From G016756615 sp035556195 (GTDB lineage: Bacteria; Pseudomonadota; Alphaproteobacteria; Rhizobiales; Rhizobiaceae), in the NCBI GenBank assembly GCA_035556195.1, contig DATMFK010000007.1, forward strand, positions 62,001 to 126,000: a stretch of DNA of 64,000 nt, read 5' to 3'. Each line of letters opens with the position of its first letter. Position 1 is the stretch's first letter. This document shows, one piece after another, positions 18,055 through 26,820 of this stretch. The notes under the pieces were generated by a model. It saw only the letters and a list, made by a program, of their open reading frames with translations, searched no databases and was not told the DNA's origin. Position numbers and translations under genes: made by a program.

Positions 18055-18815
18055 TCCTTGAAGCGCGTAATCTCGGCTGGTCGGTCCGCGGCAAGCCCAT
18101 CGTGTCGGATGTCGACCTTGTCGTGCGGGAGGGCGAGACGCTCGGCCTCGTCGGGCCGAACGGTTCCGGCAAGTCGACGCTGATGAAACTGCTGGCAGGC
18201 ATCCGGACACCGACGTCAGGCAGCGTCGGTATCGGCGGCAAGGCGCTCGACAAGATACCCCGGCGCGAAGCCGCCCAATTGATCGCCTTCCTCGAGCAGC
18301 AGTCTGAGACGACGGAAGCCATCACCGTGAAGGACGCCATCGAGCTCGGCCGCACGCCCTGGCTCACGCCCCTGCAGCCCTGGTCGCCCGAAGACGACCG
18401 CATCGTCGCACAGGCGTTGGCCGATACCGACATGGGCGGGTTCGAGCGACGTTCGTGGGCGACACTGTCCGGCGGCGAGCGCCAGCGCGTGCACCTGGCT
18501 CGCGCGCTCGCGCAGCAACCCCGGATATTGCTTCTCGATGAGCCGACCAACCACCTCGACATCCAGCATCAGCTCTCGATCCTGGACCTGGTTGCCAAGC
18601 TGCCCGTCACCTCGGTCGTGGCGCTGCACGATCTCAACCAGGCGCTCACCTGCGATCGCGTCGGCGTGCTGTCCGGCGGTCGGCTTGTCGCTTTGGGCAC
18701 ACCACATGACGTGCTGACTGCCGACCGGATCTTAGCGGTGTTCGGCGTCCGGGCAAGCATTCTCACCGATCCGGCGGACGGCACGCAGATGTTCCGCTTT
18801 CACCCAGCCTGCTGA
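18051..18815 (+). CDS. btuD: FecE/BtuD-family ABC transporter ATP-binding protein
   Basis: Single-domain ATPase of 254 residues: Walker A GPNGSGKST near residue 39, Q-loop in AFLEQQSE, signature LSGGERQRV near 140, Walker B LLLDEPTNHLD, and the switch His in VVALHDLNQA. It begins with an ATGA overlap to the permease and completes the importer. In riboswitch-controlled cobalamin loci, this subunit powers transfer of corrinoid across the inner membrane; a TonB-dependent outer-membrane receptor would also be needed and is not in the window. Confidence 0.9.
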   Translation: MILEARNLGWSVRGKPIVSDVDLVVREGETLGLVGPNGSGKSTLMKLLAGIRTPTSGSVGIGGKALDKIPRREAAQLIAFLEQQSETTEAITVKDAIELGRTPWLTPLQPWSPEDDRIVAQALADTDMGGFERRSWATLSGGERQRVHLARALAQQPRILLLDEPTNHLDIQHQLSILDLVAKLPVTSVVALHDLNQALTCDRVGVLSGGRLVALGTPHDVLTADRILAVFGVRASILTDPADGTQMFRFHPAC

Positions 18816-18825
18816 AGGCAACCCG

Positions 18826-19217
18826 ATGCGCCTGCAAACCGTAGCTCTATTCGCGTTGATGCTCAATCGCGGGGCAGCCGGACCGATGGTCTACGCGCCG
18901 GATTTCGTGCAAGGGAAGCCCGGCGATACCGTCAAGCTTCTGAATGCCAGCACGGGCCACAATGCCGCGACGATCGGCGGCATGGTTCCCGACGGCTGTG
19001 CCGCCTTCAAGGGCAAGATCAATGAGAAGATCAAGGTCAAGCTCGACCAGACGGCTTCTATGGCATCAAATGTTCGCCGCATACCGGTATGGGCATGGTG
19101 ATGGTCATCCGCGTCGGTGAGTCTGAGCTTCCGGAAACCTCCACGAAAGCCGACGTCCCGGCACGCGCTCGCAAGCGCTTCGACGAAATCCTCTCACGCA
19201 ACGGCTTTGGCAAATGA
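18826..19217 (+). pseudogene. Broken pseudoazurin (blue copper protein) gene
   Basis: Two frames together spell a pseudoazurin. Frame 1 (18826 onward) gives MVYAPDFVQGKPGDTVKLL, GHNAATIGGMVPDG and FKGKINEKIKVKLDQT. From about 19053 the continuation is in another frame: FYGIKCSPHTGMGMVMVIRVG, then the alpha-helical tail ending in FGK before TGA at 19215. All four copper ligands (His of GHNA; Cys, His and Met of KCSPHTGM) survive, but one base is missing near 19050. The signal peptide also runs directly into the mature beta-sheet region (ALFALMLNRGAAG), so a short internal deletion has removed the cleavage site and first strand. Pseudoazurin donates electrons to nitrite and nitrous-oxide reductases; this copy cannot make a normal protein unless the frameshift is a sequencing error. 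Confidence 0.82.
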
Positions 19218-19597
19218 CGACAGAAAAGACGGGGCCTCAGGCACAAACTTCCATCTCGAGGAGCAGATCCGCGCCTGCGCCACACCCAGGTCTGGCGTGG
19301 CCCGGCCTTGTCGAGTTTCCTAGGCTGCAAGGAGTCCGCGTATGCCAGCTGCGTGCCTTCGACGCGATCGCGATCGATAGCACCTGTCTCGATATCATCG
19401 CGTAGATCAGAGGCCAGTCCGCAACGGCAACGAAGGCACCCTCCATGTATTCTTCATGACGTTTCGGATGCGCAATCGCGCCGGCGCATAGACGGTCCGC
19501 GAATAGGCCACCGGACCCCTTCACCCTCGCGGATTGTCGCAAGCTCGGTATTCCCAGGGCTGGCCTCCCTTGGCGACAAGCCGAGAAAAACGCCGTT
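19218..19597. other. Unassigned stretch, possible gene debris
   Basis: No intact gene. On the minus strand about 19370-19500 reads HPKRHEEYMEGAFVAVADWP and, after a frame change, DDIETGAIDRDRVEGTQ, which look protein-like, but I cannot name a family. Treated as possible relic only. Confidence 0.3.
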
Positions 19598-20845
19598 CTA
19601 CAGGTCGAAAGAGAACTCCGATTTCAGATAAGCGCGCAAAGATCCAAGATCTGGTCCCGCCTGCTTGACCTGGACCGGCCTTGCAGGTTCCTTGAGCCCA
19701 GTCGAAGAACTGACGACCACCACTGGACCCTCGTTTGCGAACTCCTGAATGTCGTCGAGCGCTGCGAACGCTGCACTGGCGGAGAATTCCTGCCACAAGC
19801 CTTGACGTGCCAGCGCCGCATGGGCCACGGCTGCAGCCTCGTCGGTCACCAGCATGGGGATTCCATTGCTGTCGCGAATGGCGACCACGGCCCTGAAGCC
19901 GTTGACCGTACATCCGGTCCCAGATTGGATGGTGGGAAGGGCTTTGACCGTCGTTGCCTCCGTGCCGGCCTTTAATGCGTGGAACAGCGGACCCCGAGCG
20001 GCAGGTTCGACTGAGACGAGCTGCGGAACTCTGTCCGTCAAGCCGAGATGCTTGGCTTCCCAAAACCCCTTGAAGATACCATACAACATCTCGCCATACC
20101 CGGTTGGCACGACTACAGCCGCCGGTGGCTCGCCGTCAAAGTCCGCCAGGATCTCGTAGGCGATCGTCTTGTAGCCTTCCGGTCCCCAGGGATGGCCCGT
20201 GTGAAACGTGGTTAGATTGCTTACGGGATAGGTGCCGGGCACTTCCCGTAGCGCCCGCATGGCGGGCCACCTGGCATCGACCGGCAAGAACACGGGATAG
20301 GCACCATAGCCGATGATCATATCCCGGAAAGCAGGACTGACTTCCGGCATCGTGATGACAATGCAGTTCAGTCCCGCACGAGCTGCCATCGCCGCGGCGG
20401 AAACCCCGTGGTTGCCCGATGAGGCCACTATGATGGTCGAAGCGCCTTCAAGAAGCGCAGCGCTGATCGTGTATTTGTTGAGTCTGTCCTTGTGGCTCCA
20501 CGTCGGATTGCGGCTTTCGTCCTTCACGAACACGCCACGATGTCTGAACCGTTCGGGAGCGATTGAGGAGACGTCCACCAATGGTGTCGATCCTACGGGC
20601 ATGGATGCACCTGGATGAAGAGGAGGCAGAAGCTGCCGCCAGCTCTGCGAGGCACCAGCGATAGTGAAGCTCAGGCCGTTCGCTTTCTCATAGTCGAAGG
20701 TCAGTTCCAGCGGATATTGCATTTCCGCCGTGGAGGTGACTGGGCAGCCCGACAGCTGTGCCGGCAGCAGCGGAAAAACAGGATTGCCAGGGCCAAATGA
20801 CCTCTGCCCTGTCGCCAGGGAAACCGTTTCGTTCTTCACCGACAT
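19598..20845 (-). CDS. PLP-dependent enzyme of the threonine synthase/dehydratase fold (type II)
   Basis: Cytoplasmic enzyme of 415 residues. The PLP lysine is in ESRNPTWSHKDR (Lys119), the phosphate/substrate loop is ASSGNHG (141-147), and a glycine-rich stretch appears as VVVPTGYGEMLYG; these are fold-type II landmarks as in threonine synthase, where the loop usually reads NPTGSFKDR. The Trp-Ser-His variant suggests a substrate other than phosphohomoserine. ATG at 20845 is preferred (CGGAG upstream); a TTG at 20887 would add 14 residues. It lies 135 bp beyond the M24 peptidase on the same strand, so it is probably the terminal gene of the Liv-type operon and may deaminate or lyse an amino acid derived from the imported compound. 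Confidence 0.82.
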   Translation of the reverse strand: MSVKNETVSLATGQRSFGPGNPVFPLLPAQLSGCPVTSTAEMQYPLELTFDYEKANGLSFTIAGASQSWRQLLPPLHPGASMPVGSTPLVDVSSIAPERFRHRGVFVKDESRNPTWSHKDRLNKYTISAALLEGASTIIVASSGNHGVSAAAMAARAGLNCIVITMPEVSPAFRDMIIGYGAYPVFLPVDARWPAMRALREVPGTYPVSNLTTFHTGHPWGPEGYKTIAYEILADFDGEPPAAVVVPTGYGEMLYGIFKGFWEAKHLGLTDRVPQLVSVEPAARGPLFHALKAGTEATTVKALPTIQSGTGCTVNGFRAVVAIRDSNGIPMLVTDEAAAVAHAALARQGLWQEFSASAAFAALDDIQEFANEGPVVVVSSSTGLKEPARPVQVKQAGPDLGSLRAYLKSEFSFDL

Positions 20846-20980
20846 CTCGTTTCTCCGGTTGCTGCCGTGGATTTCGCAGAAGTTCAATTTCTTCGAATAC
20901 GATTACGCGGGTGGCGTGCCCGGGCGATCTAGTTGGGCAAGCTCTGGCCTGTTATCTTTCGCTTTAGCTGGATTGCTCGA

Positions 20981-22162
20981 TCATGAGAGCACGAACAGCT
21001 CACGCGAGATCGTCGTGATCGGCTCGTATCCGTTCGCCGTGACGCGAATGGTGTCCTCGACCATCATCCCGTCCAGGTTCAGCTCGTAGTAAGGCGTCTC
21101 CACGCACAGGCACATGCCTTCGACCAGTTCCGTCGTGTCAATCGAATTGATCAAGGGCGAGTCATATGTGCGCAAACCGATCCCATGGCCGCAATGCTGG
21201 CGTTTGTAGTGCGGGATGCCGTTCTCCTTGACGGCCTTCATCGCGATCGCGAAGAGCTCATTTGCCGCGATACCCGCCCTGACTGCCGCCAGTTCCTGTT
21301 CAAGGCCGATGGCGAGCGCCTCGTAGGTTTTTCTTTGCCGCGCATCGGGCTCGCCGAATACAAAGGTTCGCGCCATGTCGGACCAATACCCGTCGACCGT
21401 GCAGCCGGCATCGATCCGGATCAACTCGCCCTTGGCGATTGGCCTGTTCGTCGCATATGCGTCGGCAAGCGCTGATCGTGGCCCGGACGTTACGGACACG
21501 AACCGGGGCACGCCTCCGCCAGCCACCATGCGTTCGGCGATCATGGCTGCGAGTTCGATTTCCGTCATCCCGGCATGGGCATTGTCGATGAGCTTGCGAA
21601 AACCATCCTCGACCAACACTGTCGCTCTGCGCAGACGCTCCACCTCGTCAGAGGTCTTGGTGGCGCGCGCCGCTCGCAGGTTGGGCGTAATGTCGACGAC
21701 CTTCGCCTCTCCCAGCAATTCACGGCTGAGCTTCCAGAGCATGTCTCCATCCGCGCGATCGACTCCGACGAGTCCTCGCGACGGCTGCAGCGTACGGAGC
21801 ACGTCCACTGCGGCGTCCTCAAAGGTCGCAGTTGGAGGTACGTTGTATCCCTGCGGCTCCTTGTCGCCGGCCGTCTCGAAGTAGAACTCGCCATAGCGGT
21901 GGATCAGGCTTGGATCTCCGAGCAATTCGAAAGCAGGCCCGGCGTCGGCGGCGCTGACGAGGAGAGAGGCGCGTTCCCGTGACGCAAGCACTGCTGAACG
22001 GTAATGCGGTGCCACGTCATGTGCCATGCTGACATAGCCAGAGAGATAAGCCTTATTGGCGCTGTCGGATGAGACGATGAGCTCGACATCATCCGACACC
22101 TCGCGAAAGACCTTGCCTCGGAGCTCGCGCGCGAGTTCCGTCATGGCGGGGAGATCAGTCAT
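20981..22162 (-). CDS. M24-family metallopeptidase (Xaa-Pro dipeptidase/creatinase-like)
   Basis: Protein of 393 residues with an N-terminal creatinase-type domain (about 1-165) and a C-terminal pita-bread domain. All five dinuclear-metal ligands are present: Asp251 and Asp262 in IDAGCTVDGYWSD, His326 in CGHGIGL, Glu355 in VETPYYE and Glu369 in MVEDT, which favours a peptidase over creatinase, where metal ligands are lost. It starts 17 bp after livF on the same strand, so the enzyme likely acts on the imported dipeptide or amide. Exact specificity is unknown. Confidence 0.88.
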   Translation of the reverse strand: MTDLPAMTELARELRGKVFREVSDDVELIVSSDSANKAYLSGYVSMAHDVAPHYRSAVLASRERASLLVSAADAGPAFELLGDPSLIHRYGEFYFETAGDKEPQGYNVPPTATFEDAAVDVLRTLQPSRGLVGVDRADGDMLWKLSRELLGEAKVVDITPNLRAARATKTSDEVERLRRATVLVEDGFRKLIDNAHAGMTEIELAAMIAERMVAGGGVPRFVSVTSGPRSALADAYATNRPIAKGELIRIDAGCTVDGYWSDMARTFVFGEPDARQRKTYEALAIGLEQELAAVRAGIAANELFAIAMKAVKENGIPHYKRQHCGHGIGLRTYDSPLINSIDTTELVEGMCLCVETPYYELNLDGMMVEDTIRVTANGYEPITTISRELFVLS

Positions 22163-22179
22163 TTTTCCTCACTGCGGAT

Positions 22180-22929
22180 TTATCTATCGTTGGCTGCCTG
22201 GCTGATCGTTTGACCGCCGAGGTAGGCTGTGCGAATTCTGTCGTCTGCCAGGATCTGATCGGCCGGTCCTTCGAACGCGATCTCGCCCTGGACCAGGACG
22301 GCTGCCCGATTGGACACCGCGAGCGCGACACGCACATTCTGCTCGACTGCCACGACCGTCATTCCGCCATCCCTGAGCTCGGCCAGTTTCTCGAAAACGG
22401 CGGCTTGCATTCTGGGCGACAGGCCCAGTGACGGTTCATCGACAAGCAGACATTTGGGGCGGGTCTGCAGGACCATGGCCATTTCGAGAAGCTGCTGTTC
22501 GCCACCGCTCAGATTTCCGGCCATCGACTGCATGAGAGGCTTGAGCGTCGGGAACAGGCCGAGCACATAGTCGAGTGCTTCGGGTCGTCGGGCCACGGGT
22601 ACCGAGTGCGCTGCCACCGCCAAGTTTTCGGCGACGCTCATCCTGTCGAAATTGCATCGGCCCTGCGGGACGAGGGCTATCCCGGTGGCATAGCGCTCCA
22701 GGGGCGTGGTCTTTTCTATCGATCTGCCCGCGAAGACGATGTGTCCGGCGTAGGTCTTGGTGAGTCCGTACAAGGCGCGAAGCAAGGTCGACTTGCCGGC
22801 GCCGTTAGGACCAACAAGCGTCATCATTTCGTTCTCGGGGACATCGAGATAGACCTGACGGACGATTGGCGGCCCGCCATAGCCGGCGACAAGCCCCTCG
22901 CATCGCAGCAGAGGATCAGTCGCCGACAT
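22180..22929 (-). CDS. livF: Branched-chain-amino-acid-type ABC transporter ATPase (LivF)
   Basis: ATPase of 249 residues: Walker A GPNGAGKST near residue 40, LSGGEQQLLEMAMVL signature typical of LivF, and Walker B LLVDEPSLGLSP. Its start overlaps the livG stop by 14 bp. LivF and LivG form the heterodimeric motor of Liv-type importers, which take branched-chain amino acids but also amides, urea and aromatic compounds; the linked peptidase argues for a non-standard ligand here. Confidence 0.93.
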   Translation of the reverse strand: MSATDPLLRCEGLVAGYGGPPIVRQVYLDVPENEMMTLVGPNGAGKSTLLRALYGLTKTYAGHIVFAGRSIEKTTPLERYATGIALVPQGRCNFDRMSVAENLAVAAHSVPVARRPEALDYVLGLFPTLKPLMQSMAGNLSGGEQQLLEMAMVLQTRPKCLLVDEPSLGLSPRMQAAVFEKLAELRDGGMTVVAVEQNVRVALAVSNRAAVLVQGEIAFEGPADQILADDRIRTAYLGGQTISQAANDR

Positions 22930-23725
22930 TGGCAGCGCCTCCCAAATAGGCTTCCAGCACCGCGGGGTCGTTGCGGATCTCTTCGGGCGGCCCTTGGACG
23001 AGCCGTTTCCCGCGATCCATCACCACGACGCTGTCGCACAGACGCATGACGAAGGGGATGTTGTGTTCGATGACGAGGAACGTGGTGCCGCGATCCTTGA
23101 CCGACTTGATGATGTCGGCGATCTCCATTGCGCGCGTGGGATTCACCCCGGCGACGGGTTCGTCGAGGATCACCAAGCGTGGGCTCGACATGAGAATGCC
23201 TGCGAGCGAAAGCAGCTTCTTCTGCCCGTAGGAAAGTTCGCCCGCCGCGTCATGAGATTTCGCCCGAAGCCCGACCAGTTCGAGTAGCTCGTAAGCCTTC
23301 GACTCGGTTTCGTGTTCGGTGCGACGAAATTGCTGCGTGCGCGCAAGCGCCTGCCAGACGGTCGTTCCATCGAAGCTCTGCATGGAGAGCTTGACGTTTT
23401 CGAGCACCGTGAAGGAATCAAAGACCCTGATCGCCTGGAAAGTCCGCATGAGCCCGCCCCGTGCGATTGCCTCGGGCGCAAGACCGGCCAGCGGCTTCTC
23501 CATCATTTTCACTTCGCCGGTGAAGCTGCGATCGAATCCGGTGATACAGTTGACTGACGTCGTCTTGCCGCATCCATTCGGTCCAATTAGACCCGTGACG
23601 GAGCCCTGGGCGACATCCAGATCGAGCCCGTCGACCGCATGAACGCCTGCAAAGCTTCTGCGCAGCCCCCTCACTTGTAGCAGAGGGTCGGCGGCTGCTG
23701 TGGCTGGGTTCGCGGCGCCGGTCAT
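22916..23725 (-). CDS. livG: Branched-chain-amino-acid-type ABC transporter ATPase (LivG)
   Basis: ATPase of 269 residues with Walker A GPNGCGKTT, signature LSYGQKKLLSLA (the SYGQ variant is normal for LivG), Walker B VILDEPVAGVNP and switch His in VIEHNI. ATG at 23725 gives a 4-bp overlap with livM and begins with a short alanine-rich leader before LLQVRGLRRSF; the much longer open frame upstream is a shadow of livM. Confidence 0.93.
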   Translation of the reverse strand: MTGAANPATAAADPLLQVRGLRRSFAGVHAVDGLDLDVAQGSVTGLIGPNGCGKTTSVNCITGFDRSFTGEVKMMEKPLAGLAPEAIARGGLMRTFQAIRVFDSFTVLENVKLSMQSFDGTTVWQALARTQQFRRTEHETESKAYELLELVGLRAKSHDAAGELSYGQKKLLSLAGILMSSPRLVILDEPVAGVNPTRAMEIADIIKSVKDRGTTFLVIEHNIPFVMRLCDSVVVMDRGKRLVQGPPEEIRNDPAVLEAYLGGAANVGD

Positions 23726-24717
23726 TGAAGCAGCTCCGCAGTGCTGGTAGCAGGTGTCGTTCGACGGGCGCGCATCTTCCCGGCCAGTCCGGCGATGCCG
23801 GTCGGCATTATCAGCACTGCCAGGAGCAGGATCACACCGTAGCTGATCATTCTCAGCTCGTTTGGAGTTCTCAGGATTTCCGGCAAGACGGTGATCAGGA
23901 GCCCGCTGATCACCACGGGCCAGAAGCTGCCGAGGCCGCCGATGATCACAATCACGAGAATGACCTGTGTGTAGTAGACGTCGAAGATCAGCGGATCGAC
24001 GATTGTGACATAGAAGACGTAAAGTGCCCCGGAGAGAGCGGCGAAGACGGAAGCGAGGGCGATGGCAACGAGCTTCCATATCGTCACCCGCAGTCCGAGC
24101 GAGCGCGCAAGCGTCTCGTCGTGTTTGATCATACGCAGGGTTTTGCCGACCCGTGACGTGACCACGATCCAGATTGCGCCCAGCGAGACGGTTGCGAAGA
24201 CGAGTGCGAGATAAAAGAAGCGGGTCGGCGTGCCGAAGCTGAAGACGGCCTCGCCAAAGCCGATGCTCGGCGGCGGCAGGCCCGGAATCCCCATGGGTCC
24301 GTTCGTGACATCGATCCACTCCTGCGCGAGCATTTGCATAAGCAACGTGAAGCACAGGGAAACGATGACGAACGCGTGGTTGGACAGTCGTAGGGCGGCG
24401 GCACCGATTAAGATCGCGCCCCCAGCCGCGACGAGGGCGGCGGCGATCATCCCCTCCCATATGGAACCGCCCAGCCGCGTGACGACCAGGGCGGCAACAT
24501 AGCTGCCCACTCCCCAGAAACCGACCTGGGCGAGGGACAGCAGTCCTGCATATCCGTAGACGATATTGAGGCTCATCGCGAACACCGTGAAGATCATCGC
24601 GCTGATGCCGATCGTCAGGAAATAGGAAGACTGCGTCAGGAACGGCACGATGATGCCGGCGGCCAGCAAGAGGGCGGCCAGCAGTGCGTTCCAAGAAACC
24701 GGACTGGTGCGGGTCAT
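23722..24717 (-). CDS. livM: Branched-chain-amino-acid-type ABC transporter permease (LivM)
   Basis: Inner-membrane permease of 331 residues. It has the LivM core (ALSLNIVYGYAGLLSLAQVGFWGVGSY-type segment near residue 50, seen here as NIVYGYAGLLSLAQVGFWG), the conserved SRVGKTLRMIKHDETLARSLG loop region and IIGGLGSFWPVVIS before the last helices. It lies 4 bp after livH and overlaps livG by 4 bp. Confidence 0.93.
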   Translation of the reverse strand: MTRTSPVSWNALLAALLLAAGIIVPFLTQSSYFLTIGISAMIFTVFAMSLNIVYGYAGLLSLAQVGFWGVGSYVAALVVTRLGGSIWEGMIAAALVAAGGAILIGAAALRLSNHAFVIVSLCFTLLMQMLAQEWIDVTNGPMGIPGLPPPSIGFGEAVFSFGTPTRFFYLALVFATVSLGAIWIVVTSRVGKTLRMIKHDETLARSLGLRVTIWKLVAIALASVFAALSGALYVFYVTIVDPLIFDVYYTQVILVIVIIGGLGSFWPVVISGLLITVLPEILRTPNELRMISYGVILLLAVLIMPTGIAGLAGKMRARRTTPATSTAELLQ

Positions 24718-24721
24718 TGGC

Positions 24722-25615
24722 CTAGCCCTTTCTCATGGCGAGGGCGAACAGTCCCTGCGGGCGGATCAGGAGCACGAGGATCATTCCCAGGAAGGCAATG
24801 GCGTTCTGCCAGACGATGTTCGCGAAGCCGCCGACCACGCTCTCCAGAACGCCGAGTCCCAGGGCGACCACGGCGGCCCCCAGCACATTGCCCATGCCGC
24901 CGATGATGACGATGGCGAACGCCTTGAGCAGGAGCGCCTGGCCGACGATCGGCTGGAACACATACAGCGGGATGAGGACTGCCCCGCCTACGGCGCAAAG
25001 CACGATGCTGAGCGTGATTGCCCTGCGTGCCACTTTCTCCGGGTCAAGGCCGATCATGAGCGCTGCTTCCCGGTTTTGGGCGACCGCGCGCAAGGCACGG
25101 CCGCTGTTGGACCGCGTCAGAAACAGATAGAGGCCGGCGAAGATGACGATGGCGATGGCGCCCGCAATGGCGTGTCCGTAGCTCAGCCGGACTGTGCCGA
25201 AGGTGAAGGCGCCGGTCGGGATGTCGGTCGTTACCATCATGGGCGTGGCAGTGAAAATGTACTGCACTCCGTTCAGGAGGATGATGGACAGGCCAAGGGT
25301 CAGAAGAAGGCTTTTTTCAAATATCGCCATCTGGCCCGGCTTCGACGACAGGGCGGCCAGCAGCCCGCCGGAGACGAGCCAGCCGAGCAGCGCTGCCGCG
25401 ATCACGATAATCGCGAAGCTCGCCATATAGCTCCCACCGAGCAACGGCACGACGACGGCCATTGCATACATCGCCAGCATGACCATCTCGCCATGCGCGA
25501 AGTTCACGATGTGAAGGATGCCGAACAGCAGCGCCAGACCGGTCGCGATCAGCCCGTATATCAGGCCGACCACGATGCCGTTGACGATGAGCTGCAGAAG
25601 GAACTCGTAGCTCAT
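24722..25615 (-). CDS. livH: Branched-chain-amino-acid-type ABC transporter permease (LivH)
   Basis: Inner-membrane permease of 297 residues. Conserved LivH features are the N-terminal IVGLIYGLIATGLALLFGI helix, NFAHGEMVMLAMY, and RALRAVAQNREAALMIGLD, the cytoplasmic loop that binds the ATPases; IIGGMGNVLGA follows near the C-terminus. It pairs with LivM to form the channel and lies 9 bp after the binding-protein stop. Confidence 0.93.
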   Translation of the reverse strand: MSYEFLLQLIVNGIVVGLIYGLIATGLALLFGILHIVNFAHGEMVMLAMYAMAVVVPLLGGSYMASFAIIVIAAALLGWLVSGGLLAALSSKPGQMAIFEKSLLLTLGLSIILLNGVQYIFTATPMMVTTDIPTGAFTFGTVRLSYGHAIAGAIAIVIFAGLYLFLTRSNSGRALRAVAQNREAALMIGLDPEKVARRAITLSIVLCAVGGAVLIPLYVFQPIVGQALLLKAFAIVIIGGMGNVLGAAVVALGLGVLESVVGGFANIVWQNAIAFLGMILVLLIRPQGLFALAMRKG

Positions 25616-25624
25616 TGTCGTCGC

Positions 25625-26761
25625 TTATTTCGTCGGGAACACGTCTTTTACGCCGAGAACGCGATCCTTGATCGTGATGATGACGGCGTTGTTGTGTGCC
25701 TGATTGTGGTCGTCGAAATCGACAGTCGCGCCGATCATGGACTTGTAGCTGGTCTTCTCGAGAGCATCGCGAATGGCGGAAGGCTCGGCCTTCCCTGCCT
25801 TTTCGATCGCCTGGGCGAGGATATGCAGCGATTCATATCCGGCGAACGTCTCGTAGGTCGCGCTCTCACCGTACTTCTCCAGGACACGAGCCGTGAAAGC
25901 CTTGTTCTCCGGAGTATCGACCGCCGGAGAGTAGGGGAATGCCGTGACTGCATCGTCGTAGGCGCCCTGCTTGATGAGTTCCGCAAACGTGTCGCCGTCG
26001 AGGCTGAGCTTGCCGGTCATGATCGCCTTGAGACCCATGGCGTGCGCCTGCCTGGCAAAGTTCGCGTTGTCGGCGTGCGCCTGGTAGACGGCCACAGCCT
26101 GCGTTCCATTGTTCAGAAGCCTTGCGATTATCGTGGTGAAGTCGGGTGCACCAAGCGGATGGAAGTCCGTCGAGACGACCTCGAGGCCCTTGCTCTTCGC
26201 TGCTTCGGCGAACGCGTCCGCACCGCCGCGGCCATAATCCGTGCTCTCGGCCACGATCGCGATCTTCTGGATCGCGCCCAGGCTGGCGAGATAGTTGACG
26301 TTCGCGACGGCCAGTTCGCGATCCGACGGGTTCAAACGAAACACCCAGGGATTCCCCCCGACGCCGGAAAGCTCGGAAATCTTGGGGTTGGTCGCGATCG
26401 ACGAGACGAGCGGAACCTGAGCGCGCTGGAACAGCGACATGGTGGCGAGCACGGCCGAACTGCACTGCTGGCCGAGCACCGCCGGAACACCGGCTTCAAG
26501 CAACTTGTTCGTCACCGTCACGGCGACAGAAGGGTTGCACTGGTTGTCTTCGTAAAGCAGCTCAAGTTGCTTGCCCAGCACGCCGCCGGCCGCATTTATC
26601 TCTTCGAGCGCAAGCTCCAGCCCTCGCTTCTCCTGAAGCGCGCCGTGAGCCACCGGGCCAGTGATCGGCATTGCCGCGCCGATCTGGATCTTTTCCTGCG
26701 CGTGGGCTGCAAACGTCGCTGCACACACGACGAGGCCTGCAAGAGTAATGTTGCGTAGCAT
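25625..26761 (-). CDS. livK: Liv-type ABC transporter substrate-binding protein
   Basis: Periplasmic receptor of 378 residues. MLRNITLAGLVVCAATFAA is a Sec signal peptide ending AHA-Q; ATG at 26761 is chosen because the signal starts there with GGGGACC upstream, although in-frame starts at 26773 and 26794 exist. The mature protein shows the family start KIQIGAAMPITGPVAHGA, then GKQLELLYEDNQCNP and VPAVLGQQCSSAVLA, the ligand-loop region. It is the first transporter gene after iclR (59 bp gap) on the same strand. Confidence 0.92.
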   Translation of the reverse strand: MLRNITLAGLVVCAATFAAHAQEKIQIGAAMPITGPVAHGALQEKRGLELALEEINAAGGVLGKQLELLYEDNQCNPSVAVTVTNKLLEAGVPAVLGQQCSSAVLATMSLFQRAQVPLVSSIATNPKISELSGVGGNPWVFRLNPSDRELAVANVNYLASLGAIQKIAIVAESTDYGRGGADAFAEAAKSKGLEVVSTDFHPLGAPDFTTIIARLLNNGTQAVAVYQAHADNANFARQAHAMGLKAIMTGKLSLDGDTFAELIKQGAYDDAVTAFPYSPAVDTPENKAFTARVLEKYGESATYETFAGYESLHILAQAIEKAGKAEPSAIRDALEKTSYKSMIGATVDFDDHNQAHNNAVIITIKDRVLGVKDVFPTK

Positions 26762-26820
26762 TTTGGTCCCCATTTTCTGATTGTGGCTGGTCACGCTTGC
26801 CGTAGGTCAAGCATCGTGGG

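Noticed and set aside
22916..24694. One 592-residue protein ending in LivG
   Set aside because: The N-terminal 320 codons are a frame-shifted reading of livM; an ATG at 23725 with a 4-bp overlap gives the normal LivG.
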